Source of the DNA: an uncultured Prevotellaceae bacterium
Lineage (GTDB): Bacteria; Bacteroidota; Bacteroidia; Bacteroidales; Muribaculaceae
Length of the DNA stretch: 49,776 nucleotides
Direction of reading: 5' to 3'
NCBI GenBank assembly: GCA_947165485.1
Contig: CAMVAP010000021.1
Coordinates: 1 to 49,776, forward strand
Of this stretch, positions 26,401-33,724 are shown piece after piece; position 1 is the stretch's first letter, and the number at the start of each line of letters is the position of its first letter. The position numbers were made by a program, and so were the translations under genes. Below the pieces are notes generated by a model, which saw only the letters and a program-made list of their open reading frames with translations, was not told the DNA's origin and made no database searches.

Positions 26401-27196
26401 TTGCCAGGAGCTGCGCTTGGCCTACATCATCCCGACTAACTGGTTGCGCAATGTGACCAAGGGTACCATGCAGAATGCCAGCATCTATGCTTCGGCCAAC
26501 GACTTGTTCACCATCACCAACTACACCGGTACCGACGTTGCCGGTAACACGCTGTCGGCAGCTGCCGGTGGTACTGGCGGTGAGGGTTATGACTGCTGGT
26601 CACTGCCCACCCCGCGCAGCTACTCGGTAGGTCTGAGCGTGACCTTCGGCAGCAATGACGAGGCACCCAAGCCCGCCTATGTGAACACAACGGCCCTGAA
26701 CGACCAGATCAATGATCTGCGCGCTCAGCTCACCAATGCCGAGAACAACTACAACAGCCGCCTGGCCCAGATGCAGAATGACCTGGACGCCGCCAACCGC
26801 GCGCTGGCCAACTGCCGCAACGACCTGAACGCTGCCAAGAATGTGAAGCCCCAGGTTATTGACAACAGCAAACAGTACATGAACGTGCTGGTTCACTTCC
26901 CCGTGAACAAGACCGCCGTTGGCTCCGATCAGCGTCCCAACGTTGAGCGCGTGGCCGCCTACCTGAAGAGCCATCCCGAGGCCACCTGCGTCATCAAGGG
27001 TTACGCATCGCCCGAGGGCAACCAGGAGAACAACATCAAGCTCGCTAACGGTCGTGCCGCTAGCGTGAAGGATCTGCTCGTCAATAAGTATGGTATTGCC
27101 GCCAACCGTGTCAACGCCGCTGGCCAGGGTATCAGCAACATGTTTGACGAATTGAGCTGGAACCGTGTTTCGATCTGCGAAATCATCGTGAAGTAA
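23498..27196 (+). CDS. SusC/RagA TonB-dependent transporter fused to a C-terminal OmpA-like domain (pair 3)
   Basis: 1232 residues from the ATG at 23498; upstream in-frame starts would lie within the leader and encode no signal peptide. The protein has a signal peptide (MKKQVALLCTLAIAMGVPAG), regulatory-like domain (GVVKDANGEPMIGVNVRVKG), plug (DVVVTAEFGMKRVARTVGSS; PLYVIDGIPMNNTS; MTVLKGAAAAALYGSDASNG) and barrel ending in YSVGLSVTFGS. Beyond it are a coiled coil (about 26696-26854: NDLRAQLTNAENNYNSRLAQ ..) and an OmpA-like domain (about 26855-27193). The last ~170 residues are nearly identical to susC 2, and DNA at 26954-27129 is identical to 18028-18203 although the barrels differ. It precedes its susD by 34 nt. 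As in the others, the canonical OmpA Asp is replaced (GYASPEG), while the Arg of LANGRAASV is kept. Confidence 0.95.
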   Translation: MKKQVALLCTLAIAMGVPAGLAPSQYSTGFTAVAQSNRVTGVVKDANGEPMIGVNVRVKGTNTGTTTDLDGRYSIKADPNQTLVFSFVGYDAMEVPASQAANVQMAEGANTLQDVVVTAEFGMKRVARTVGSSVQNVKAQDIIESGRTDFISALQGRVSGMSVVSSGGAPGASTTVVLRSATSLSGNNQPLYVIDGIPMNNTSFNPTSGLAVEDGGSAGLTPRSTDYSSRGNDFNPEDIESMTVLKGAAAAALYGSDASNGAIIITTKKGRSGRARVTYSNQFTWSKAYGWPEIQDKYINGAYGAANFYYTSRYGSLYDGSMPFYDNTAAVLQTGFMHRHNLSMEAGNEKMSVRASASFFDQNGVIKTTGLTRTNLSLAGRAELTKWLSMEGSMQYVNQKNDKALRGLYGPVRYSYRWPSVDDMSQYLADDGAHMKYPAYYTDTDLLNPLFGLKKNLMHDQTDRIISAFSLNFTPITHTYLRLQMGWDVSTSTYETGTHPYYVGANQSVDDSNNSGTYNITKYNTNDPTINVLAGYNNTWNDNKYSLGVQVGYHQLENGVTSLSSYGSNFKVIDFYSINNCTESTVTSKKRSTKRRVQAISGQLELGYNNMIFLTGRFRNDWSSTLPKDNNHYFYPAGELSIVLSEMGFMKHVGFINYLKLRGAIAQVGKDAPVLSIDPELEPTGLTGGGYKYGYTGPNRSLKPEMTTSYEAGVEARFWNDRINADFTWFRTHCADQIVTGFRMSYATGFVLNNMNVGTFNTWGWEGHADVDIVRTKDVRWNVGVNLSHTNSEVVYLPENLTEFYNAYTWNSGNIRNGVMKGHPISTVTGRAYERNKAGQILIDPTTGLPRTSAVWSILGNREPKLRFGITTALNVKNWRLSAMFQGRYHADVVNATMRDMLGTGLNWLSVDMREKGFVVFDGVLYDGKQESDNPTPNTIAVNLGEYGSYTYTGGDEDWIQHKINYIRCQELRLAYIIPTNWLRNVTKGTMQNASIYASANDLFTITNYTGTDVAGNTLSAAAGGTGGEGYDCWSLPTPRSYSVGLSVTFGSNDEAPKPAYVNTTALNDQINDLRAQLTNAENNYNSRLAQMQNDLDAANRALANCRNDLNAAKNVKPQVIDNSKQYMNVLVHFPVNKTAVGSDQRPNVERVAAYLKSHPEATCVIKGYASPEGNQENNIKLANGRAASVKDLLVNKYGIAANRVNAAGQGISNMFDELSWNRVSICEIIVK

Positions 27197-27229
27197 TGAC
27201 AAATGAACACCATTAAAACAGATATAATT

Positions 27230-29116
27230 ATGAAACTTCTTAAATCAATTATACTGTGTGCGCTGGCTTGCGTGACGTTGGGGCTGACATCCTGTGACGA
27301 CTACCTGGATGTGAACAAGAATACCGACGCCCCTGACTATGTGGAGGGCTACCTCTATCTGGCAGGTATCCAGCAGGCTTATCAGGGTATCTACTGGGAC
27401 TTGCGTGCCATTGCACCGCTCACCCAGATGATGGGAACATCGAGCTACACCAACTTTGCCAACCACTATTACACCGCTGCCAGCGATGCTGGAGGCGAGG
27501 CATGGCGCATGGTTTACTGGAATCAGGGCATGAACCTGGAGAACATGATCAACCAGAGTGTGGAGGCCGAGAACTGGACACTGGCCGGCATCGGCATGGC
27601 CATGAAGGCCTTCTCGTGGGACCTGTTGACCAAGGTCAACGGCGAGGCGCCCATGAAACAAGCCTATGAGGCTGGTCGTCTCGACCATCAATATGACTAT
27701 CAGTATGATATCTATCCCCAGGTGCGCGAGTGGGCCTACAAGGCTATCGAGTACTTGCAGAAGGAGGACAACTCGGCCTATGGCAACCGCATTGTGAACA
27801 ACGATTACATGTATGGCGGTGACAAGGACAAGTGGGTGAAGTTCTGCTATGCAGTGATTGCCCGCAACCTGGCCTCGCTGACCAACAAGCGTGACTTCAA
27901 GGAGAAGTACTACGATGAGTTCATCCAGGCTGTGAGCAAGGCCTTTACCAGCAACGATGACAACGCCACGTTGAAGATTGCCGGTGGTGGTGCCGACGCT
28001 GCCGAGAGTGGCTACAACAACTTCTGGGGTCCCTATCGTGGCAACTTGAGCTACAGCTACTTCCAGCACGACTATGCAGTGCAGCTGTTCACAGGTACCA
28101 TCCGCAAGTATGACGAACAGGGCAACTACATCCAGACCGAGGATACCCTTGAGCTCAATCGTCAGCATTATCCCTACCAGTTGCTTGACAAGCAGATCAC
28201 CAGCGACACACTGCCCGATGCCGGTCACTTTGACCCGCGCCGCCTCGTGAAACTGGCCACGACCGACAGCAGCAAGTATGCCACCATCGCCGATCGTGAG
28301 GTGCTGCGCAGCCTCTACTATGTGGGCTCGGGATTCACTGGCGCTACCGGTCCTATTGGTACCGCCCCCTCGTTCTGGGGCCGCAATGCCGTGTCCAACA
28401 CTACCTATGACGGTGCTGGCCACTGGATTTATCACAATGATGCTCCGTACATCATGGCCACCTATGCCGAGTTGCTGTTCGACCTGGCCGAGGTACAGTA
28501 CAAGTATGGCAGCAAGAGCGATGCCTTTGAGACATGGAAGAAGGCTTTGCAGGCCGATATGGATTTCACGGCCAGCTATATCGTAGCGGGTACCTTTGAT
28601 GGCAACTACCGCCAGGGCGACCGTGTGACCAAGGCCACCTTCAACACGCTGGCTCAGGAATACCTGAATGGCCCCTACGTGGCTGGTCTGCCCATGAGCG
28701 ACTTCTCGCTCTCGCACATCATGATGCAGAAGTACCTGGCACTTTATCCCTGGGGCGCCATCGAGGCCTGGGTTGACCTGCGCAAGTACTTCTATGATAT
28801 TCAGTACACCGGCGACTATCCCAAGTACCTCAATGGCTGGGACAAGACGACCCTTGACCAGAAGCTGGATACTGATCCTACCAAGGTTTACAAGGGATTC
28901 TGGTTGCAGCCCGCACAGGTGCAGGGCCGCAAGAGCGCTTTCAACAAGGACAACAACGGCTCGCCGTGCTTCCGCCTGAGGCCGCGTTACAACTCGGAGT
29001 ACATGTGGAACAAGGGCAACCTCGATGCCCTGCTGCCCATTGGCGGTCAAGAACTTGATTACCAGTGCTCTATCATGTGGTTCTGCTATCCCGGTGATAT
29101 GCCTACTTCCAGATAA
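27230..29116 (+). CDS. SusD/RagB-family lipoprotein (pair 3)
   Basis: 628 residues starting MKLLKSIILCALACVTLGLT then SCDDYLDVNKNTD, a typical SusD lipobox. An upstream in-frame ATG at 27203 would add nine residues without signal-peptide character, so 27230 is chosen. SusD-like_2 features are visible: LAGIGMAMKAFSWDLLTKVNGEAPMKQA, then PYIMATYAELLFDLAEVQYKYG, and the C-terminal WGAIEAWVDLRKYFYDIQYTGD. The end carries RLRPRYNSEYMWNKGNLDAL, the usual SusD/RagB ending. It is the surface substrate-binding partner of the SusC 34 nt upstream and is followed 30 nt later by a lipoprotein gene in the same operon. Confidence 0.95.
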   Translation: MKLLKSIILCALACVTLGLTSCDDYLDVNKNTDAPDYVEGYLYLAGIQQAYQGIYWDLRAIAPLTQMMGTSSYTNFANHYYTAASDAGGEAWRMVYWNQGMNLENMINQSVEAENWTLAGIGMAMKAFSWDLLTKVNGEAPMKQAYEAGRLDHQYDYQYDIYPQVREWAYKAIEYLQKEDNSAYGNRIVNNDYMYGGDKDKWVKFCYAVIARNLASLTNKRDFKEKYYDEFIQAVSKAFTSNDDNATLKIAGGGADAAESGYNNFWGPYRGNLSYSYFQHDYAVQLFTGTIRKYDEQGNYIQTEDTLELNRQHYPYQLLDKQITSDTLPDAGHFDPRRLVKLATTDSSKYATIADREVLRSLYYVGSGFTGATGPIGTAPSFWGRNAVSNTTYDGAGHWIYHNDAPYIMATYAELLFDLAEVQYKYGSKSDAFETWKKALQADMDFTASYIVAGTFDGNYRQGDRVTKATFNTLAQEYLNGPYVAGLPMSDFSLSHIMMQKYLALYPWGAIEAWVDLRKYFYDIQYTGDYPKYLNGWDKTTLDQKLDTDPTKVYKGFWLQPAQVQGRKSAFNKDNNGSPCFRLRPRYNSEYMWNKGNLDALLPIGGQELDYQCSIMWFCYPGDMPTSR

Positions 29117-29146
29117 TTTATTAATGATATTAAAATCCGATAGATT

Positions 29147-30034
29147 ATGAAATATTTCAAATATATAGCATTATTGCTGCTGGTGGCTGTCACAATGGGA
29201 TCCTGTGACAAGAAGGATGTTTCCTACATGGCCGAGCCGGTTAACGAGTCGGTTAAAGCCTACGTCCAGATTGGCTACTATGCTCCCGTGACCGCTGGTG
29301 CAACCAATTATATGTACTACATTGACATCAATGGTGTTGAGTACGGCAATGATGGCGCTACCTTCCTGGCCACATTCAATACTGTGCCCTCGGGTGGTAC
29401 CAACAGGTACTATGCCGTCGATGCAGGGAATATCAACCTCAAGCTTCACAGCAGAGTGAAGGTGGGTGAGACTCCTGAGGGCGAGCCCATCTATGAGTAT
29501 CCTATTGTCTATGACCAGAATGTGACCGTCGATGCTGGCAAGCGCTATGTCCTCTATGTTCACGACCTGAGCAAGGCTCCCATTCCCATTGAGATGACCC
29601 CTGCTCCTGAATTTGGCAAGGCGCTTGACACCGACTCGTTGTGCCGTGTACAGTTTGTCAACCTGCTCTACGAGGCCGACGGCACGCCCTACAGCGGCAA
29701 GGTGCAGTATGGCGTTCAGAACCTTGACACCAAGGAATATGAGCCCGTGGGCGAACCTGTAGCCTTCGGCGAGTGCACCTCATGGTTTACCACCAAGATC
29801 CGCAAGACCGTCTATAACAGTAGCGGTTCACAGCGTCGCGAGGTGTGCCTGTTCGCTGTTGACAACAATGGTCAGGTGACCGGTAAGCTCCCCTATACCA
29901 AATCTAATGGCACAGTGGGTGATTTTACCGATTACTGGACCTGGTACATCGGTCGAGCTTATCGCCAGATTGCGGCAGGCAACTGCAGCAGCAAGTCCAT
30001 CCGTTGCACGCTCTATCAGTTTGTGATCGAGTAA
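29147..30034 (+). CDS. DUF4397-like surface lipoprotein in the susCD operon 3
   Basis: A 295-residue lipoprotein starting MKYFKYIALLLLVAVTMGSC, with a clear lipobox at MGSC. The mature part is beta-rich, with YVQIGYYAPVTAGATNYMYYIDINGVEYG followed by NRYYAVDAGNINLKLHSRV, the DUF4397-type pattern ('lrvvhaspd...vdvyvng'), and VTVDAGKRYVLYVHDL. It is the third gene of susC-susD-lipoprotein operon 3 (gap 30 nt) and ends at paired terminators (30052-30075 and 30083-30121). It is likely a surface accessory binding protein ('SusE/F-position'), but the substrate cannot be inferred. Confidence 0.75.
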   Translation: MKYFKYIALLLLVAVTMGSCDKKDVSYMAEPVNESVKAYVQIGYYAPVTAGATNYMYYIDINGVEYGNDGATFLATFNTVPSGGTNRYYAVDAGNINLKLHSRVKVGETPEGEPIYEYPIVYDQNVTVDAGKRYVLYVHDLSKAPIPIEMTPAPEFGKALDTDSLCRVQFVNLLYEADGTPYSGKVQYGVQNLDTKEYEPVGEPVAFGECTSWFTTKIRKTVYNSSGSQRREVCLFAVDNNGQVTGKLPYTKSNGTVGDFTDYWTWYIGRAYRQIAAGNCSSKSIRCTLYQFVIE

Positions 30035-30082
30035 GCAGGACATCATAGGAGAGAGGGTGGGGACTCCCCCACCCTACCCTAC

Positions 30083-30121
30083 ATGACAACCGCCGAGGTG
30101 AATCCCCGGCGGTTGTGTCAT
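30083..30121. terminator. Bidirectional terminator between susCD operon 3 and a glycosyltransferase gene
   Basis: ATGACAACCGCCG and CGGCGGTTGTgTCAT form a 13-bp stem with one bulge. A second hairpin, GAGGGTGGGG-act-CCCCCACCCT, lies just upstream at about 30052-30075. Confidence 0.8.
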
Positions 30122-30137
30122 TGTATATCAGTTAGGG

Positions 30138-31262
30138 TTATTCCTCGATGGAGACAACGGGTGCTTTGTCAAGCAGTGAGTGGTACAGGTCGGTCATCTT
30201 CTTATAGAAGGCCGGGTAATCGAGGTTTTGCTCAAAGTCTTTCTGGGCCTGGGTGCCCAGGCGGGAACGTGTGGCGGTGTCGTTGAGCAGCAGGTTGATG
30301 GCCGTAGTGAGCGCTTGCTCATCACCGGGTGGCACCAGCAAGCCATTGACACCGTCGTGGATATACTCGGGCTGGGCACCGTTGTTGCTGCAGATGTGTG
30401 CTTTACCAGCCATCATGTATTCCAAGTTGCTGATTCCCAGCGCTTCGGGCTGGATGGAAGGCAGGATGCCGAAGTCGGCTTGCCTCAGATATTCCAGGAT
30501 GTTGTCCCTGAATCCCAGCAGCGTCACATTGTTGACCATGCCCGCGGCAACGATAAAGCCCTTGATTTTGGCCTTATATTTGGGCTGTCCGTCGCCGATG
30601 ATGGCGAGATGATACTTGGCCTTATCCACGTGGGTTAATGCGCTCAGAAGGGCGTCTAAGCCTTTTTCGGCGGCAAGTTTGCCATGATACATGATGAGTG
30701 CCTGATGACTGTTAAGCCCCAATTCGCGTCTCAGGTCGGGCACTGTGGTCCCGATCAGGCTGTCGCACACACTGTCGCGCAGTACCACTGTGCGGTCGGC
30801 ATATTGTTTCTTGGCCTTGCCCAGGAAAACCTCTCGTGCCATCTCGGAGGAGAAGACAAAGCAGTCGATGGACTTGTACAGCTTGGTGTACATGTAGTTG
30901 CTCTTGGGCTTATAGACACCGTGCACGCTCACCACAACGCGGGTGTTGCGGTTCTCGCTGATGCGTCGTGCCATCACTGCCATGAAGGCATCCTTGAAGC
31001 TGTGCACGTGGATGATGTTATGACCCTTGCGCAGCAGGCGTGCAAATCGCACTGGGCTGTCGATGTCGGTAACGCCCTTGAGCGGCAGGATGGATATGGG
31101 GATTTCCAAGCGTCGGTATTGCTTGAGAATCACGGGGTACTTGCGGCACACGACTTCGACATAGAAGTCGGGATCGTTGCGCAGGCGGTCCACTAGGTCA
31201 TAGGTGTATTGTTCTGCACCCGTCCAGTGCTTGTTGGATACGATATGAAAAACGTTAATCAT
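30138..31262 (-). CDS. Glycosyltransferase, family GT4 (GT-B fold)
   Basis: A 374-residue cytoplasmic GT-B enzyme. The N-terminal domain has HIVSNKHWTGAEQYTYDLVDRLR and NIIHVHSFKDAFMAVMA, the acceptor-side Rossmann features. The C-terminal donor domain has LIMYHGKLAAEKGLDALLSAL, HLAIIGDGQPK, and the EX7E region PSIQPEALGISNLEYMMAGKA, with NGLLVPPGDEQALTTAI typical of GT4. It transfers a sugar from a nucleotide donor, probably to an envelope glycan. It stands alone on the minus strand with a -7 box TATCTTTG at 31315-31308, so no pathway partner is evident. Confidence 0.9.
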   Translation of the reverse strand: MINVFHIVSNKHWTGAEQYTYDLVDRLRNDPDFYVEVVCRKYPVILKQYRRLEIPISILPLKGVTDIDSPVRFARLLRKGHNIIHVHSFKDAFMAVMARRISENRNTRVVVSVHGVYKPKSNYMYTKLYKSIDCFVFSSEMAREVFLGKAKKQYADRTVVLRDSVCDSLIGTTVPDLRRELGLNSHQALIMYHGKLAAEKGLDALLSALTHVDKAKYHLAIIGDGQPKYKAKIKGFIVAAGMVNNVTLLGFRDNILEYLRQADFGILPSIQPEALGISNLEYMMAGKAHICSNNGAQPEYIHDGVNGLLVPPGDEQALTTAINLLLNDTATRSRLGTQAQKDFEQNLDYPAFYKKMTDLYHSLLDKAPVVSIEE

Positions 31263-31272
31263 TTGTAAATGA

Positions 31273-31306
31273 GGCTATTGAGGAACAACTCACATCCTCA
31301 ATAGCC
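31273..31306 (-). terminator. Hairpin between stomatin and glycosyltransferase genes
   Basis: GGCTATTGAGG and CCTCAATAGCC form a perfect 11-bp stem. It follows the stomatin gene and overlaps the start of the glycosyltransferase transcript (-7 box at 31308-31315), so it may act as a terminator or as a 5'-end stem. Confidence 0.6.
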
Positions 31307-31346
31307 ACAAAGATAATAAAAATTTTAATTACTCTCCCCCACTCTA

Positions 31347-32312
31347 TCACTCTTTCTTTGCATCATCGCCAAACAGTTCCTTGATGCCTCCGATGGAGCC
31401 GAGCAGATTGGTGGCTTCATAGGGCAGGTAAACTGTCTTGGTCTTGTCGCCACTGGCAACGGTATCAAGCATCTGGATGTACTTTTGTGCCAGCAGGTAG
31501 TTGGCGGGATTGGTGCTCTGGCCTACTGCCTGGGTGATCTTGTCGATGGCGATAGCCTCGGCCTCGGCCTTGCGGATGCGTGCTTGTGCTTCACCCTCGG
31601 CACGCAGGATCTCGGTCTGCTTGTCGGCCTCGGCCTGATTGATGCGTGCGGTCTTCTGTCCCTCGGACTGGAGGATGGCAGCCTGTTTCTGTCCCTCACT
31701 GGTCAAGATGGTGGCACGCTTGTTGCGCTCGGCCTGCATCTGCTTCTCCATGGCCTGCAACACCGTTTGGGGCGGCTGGATATCCTGTAACTCGACGCGG
31801 TTCACCTTGATGCCCCACTTGTTGGTAGCGTCATCGAGCACGGCGCGCAGCTTGCTGTTGATGGTGTCGCGTGATGTGAGCGTCTGGTCCAGTTCCAGCT
31901 CACCGATGATGTTACGCAGTGTGGTCTGGGTGAGTTTCTCGATAGCGTTGGGCAGATTATTGATTTCATATACAGCCTTGAACGGATCCACAATCTGGAA
32001 ATAGAGCAATGCGTTGATCTGGGTGAGCACGTTATCCTTGGTAATCACGTTCTGCTTGTCAAAGTCATAGACTTGTTCGCGCAGGTCAATGCTGTTGGTG
32101 GTGCGGTATCGTCCATGCTCATAGGCGATAATCGTCTTGGGGCGGTCGATAAACGGGATAATCAGGTTGATGCCCGGCTTGAGCGTGGCGTAATATTTAC
32201 CCAGGCGCTCCACGATCTTGGTCTCGCTCTGTGGGATGATGACCAGTGCGCTCTTGACCAGAATCAGTGCCAGTAGGATGACTACAATGAGAAAAATTGT
32301 TACGGGTGTCAT
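31347..32312 (-). CDS. SPFH/band 7 (stomatin-like) membrane scaffold protein
   Basis: 321 residues with a single N-terminal membrane segment (TIFLIVVILLALILVKSALV). The SPFH domain follows: IIPQSETKIVERLGKYYATLKPGINLIIPFID, then DNVLTQINALLYFQIVDPFKAVYEI and NRVELQDIQPP. A long Ala/Glu-rich coiled coil (KRATILTSEGQKQAAILQSEGQK ... RAEGEAQARIRKAEAEA) comes before a short C-terminal region. The architecture matches QmcA-type stomatins, which oligomerise into membrane microdomain cages. It is downstream of nfeD (55-nt gap), the classical partner whose OB-fold domain associates with SPFH proteins. Role: membrane organisation or quality control, by family. Confidence 0.93.
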   Translation of the reverse strand: MTPVTIFLIVVILLALILVKSALVIIPQSETKIVERLGKYYATLKPGINLIIPFIDRPKTIIAYEHGRYRTTNSIDLREQVYDFDKQNVITKDNVLTQINALLYFQIVDPFKAVYEINNLPNAIEKLTQTTLRNIIGELELDQTLTSRDTINSKLRAVLDDATNKWGIKVNRVELQDIQPPQTVLQAMEKQMQAERNKRATILTSEGQKQAAILQSEGQKTARINQAEADKQTEILRAEGEAQARIRKAEAEAIAIDKITQAVGQSTNPANYLLAQKYIQMLDTVASGDKTKTVYLPYEATNLLGSIGGIKELFGDDAKKE

Positions 32313-32367
32313 AGCGATTCTTGTATTTTAAGTGTTGATAATTACCGTTTTTTTATTGTCGCAGTGG

Positions 32368-32823
32368 TTAATCCTTGAGTGGTTTAACCGTGAGGATGAT
32401 GCTGTCCATCTTGACAACACGCACCCTGCTACCCTTGTCGATGGCACTGCCGTCGGCGCTACGGGCCTTCCAGTCATCTCCATCGATTGCAACACGGCCA
32501 TATCCGTTGGCCTCGATGTCCTCGCTAACACGTCCCGTTTGGCCAATCATGGCTTCGGCATTGCTCAAGCGTTCCCTGTTGGGCTTGTGCAGTTTCTTGA
32601 GCAGAGCGGGTCTCACCAGCATGAGGCTCAGGGCCGAGACGACGGCAACGATGATGATCTGCCAGGTGAGTGACAATCCGCATCCAGCAATGATGGCACC
32701 AGCGGCTGCACCGATGGCAAAACACAGGAGAAAGAAATCACCAGATGATAATTCAAGAATGAGGCACAGGATGGATACAATGATCCAGATGAGCCAGAGG
32801 TTGGATGTGAAGTATTCGATCAT
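32368..32823 (-). CDS. NfeD-family membrane protein
   Basis: 151 residues with several N-terminal hydrophobic segments (LWLIWIIVSILCLILEL; FFLLCFAIGAAAGAIIAGCG; IIIVAVVSALSLMLV). A C-terminal OB-fold domain of about 65 residues follows: MIGQTGRVSEDIEANGYGRVAIDGDDWKARS and KGSRVRVVKMDSIILTV. This is the short NfeD form without a protease domain, normally encoded beside a stomatin as here. The pair lies on the minus strand with a consensus promoter at 33052-33021 and an unusually long leader of about 190 nt. Confidence 0.92.
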   Translation of the reverse strand: MIEYFTSNLWLIWIIVSILCLILELSSGDFFLLCFAIGAAAGAIIAGCGLSLTWQIIIVAVVSALSLMLVRPALLKKLHKPNRERLSNAEAMIGQTGRVSEDIEANGYGRVAIDGDDWKARSADGSAIDKGSRVRVVKMDSIILTVKPLKD

Positions 32824-33020
32824 AATTTTAAAGTTTATTGTTAATATTGTTGTTTGGTCTCTTTCCTTATTTCCTCCATCTATCCTTTTAGACGCGCATC
32901 AGCATCTAGAAACTACACATAATTGATGCTTTTTTTAAAAAAAGTTGTGCGTCGCATCACATGATTGCATCAGACGTTCTGTTTTCACCGCAGGTGGCGA
33001 GATGAGCGTGAAGTCTATCA
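32824..33020 (-). other. Long leader region of the nfeD-stomatin operon
   Basis: About 190 nt separate the promoter from nfeD. The region contains a perfect 16-nt A/T palindrome CTTTTTTTAAAAAAAG at about 32931-32946 and several GATGC/GCATC and TGATGC repeats that can pair. No ORF is evident and no known riboswitch is recognised. Confidence 0.4.
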
Positions 33021-33052
33021 CAAAGGTATAGCTTTACTGTGAAATGTGCAAA
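33021..33052 (-). promoter_or_regulatory. Promoter of the nfeD-stomatin operon
   Basis: Minus-strand TTTG (33052-33049), a 20-nt spacer and TACCTTTG (33028-33021), a full match to the Bacteroidetes consensus. Confidence 0.65.
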
Positions 33053-33201
33053 AATTATGCCAAAATTCTTGCAAAATTCATGACCAGTTGCCCGTGTGCG
33101 CTGGAATTTTCGATTCTCAGCGGGTTAAAATGCGATTTTTGCCTGTTTTTCAGTCAGTTTAGCTATTTTTGCCATTGCGTCAGAAAAATTGACCTGGTAT
33201 A

Positions 33202-33232
33202 GTTGTTTTATAAAAATAATGTGTTATCTTTG
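33202..33232 (+). promoter_or_regulatory. Promoter of the ybeY-mnmG-apt-uvrC-nadK cluster
   Basis: GTTG (33202-33205), a 19-nt spacer and TATCTTTG (33225-33232). The ATG at 33266 is 33 nt downstream, which rules out the in-frame start at 33203 that lies inside the promoter. Confidence 0.7.
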
Positions 33233-33265
33233 TGTCCCGTTTTTAAAAGCATACGAGTTAAGAAA

Positions 33266-33709
33266 ATGACCGAGATTGTTTATATGACCCAAGGAAATGT
33301 CGAGATGCCGCGTCTCAATGAGGAAGCGGTGCGCGACTGGATTGTCGAGGTGGCTCGTCGTCATGGTCAGAAGGTGGGTTGCCTGACCTACGTCTTCTGT
33401 GACGATGTGTATATCCTTGCCACCAACCGCGAGTTTCTGGGTCATGATTATTACACCGACATCATCACCTTTGATTACACCAACTCGCGTCACATCGCTG
33501 GTGATATGGTCATCTCGCTGGATACGGTCTTGAGCAATGCCCAGGGATTGAGCACGCCCTATGAGACCGAACTCATGCGTGTCATCATACATGGCGTGTT
33601 GCACCTGTGCGGCATCAATGACAAGGGTCCTGGCGAGCGTGAAATCATGGAGCAACACGAGAATGACGCATTGGCCATATTGCCTGCCAATGTGTTCTTG
33701 AAAGACTGA
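33266..33709 (+). CDS. ybeY: Endoribonuclease YbeY (16S rRNA maturation)
   Basis: 147 residues from the ATG at 33266. YbeY is a single-strand-specific metallo-endoribonuclease for 16S rRNA 3'-end maturation and 70S quality control. The catalytic segment is TELMRVIIHGVLHLCGINDKGPGEREIM. The canonical motif is H-x3-H-x5-H; here the third His position is Asp/Lys in NDKGP, as I recall for other Bacteroidetes members (YKDKTP-like). The preceding block DYYTDIITFDY corresponds to the family's 'TDVLSFP' motif. It is the first gene of the cluster and lies 15 nt before mnmG. Confidence 0.92.
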   Translation: MTEIVYMTQGNVEMPRLNEEAVRDWIVEVARRHGQKVGCLTYVFCDDVYILATNREFLGHDYYTDIITFDYTNSRHIAGDMVISLDTVLSNAQGLSTPYETELMRVIIHGVLHLCGINDKGPGEREIMEQHENDALAILPANVFLKD

Positions 33710-33724
33710 TTTTTTCCTGTTACA

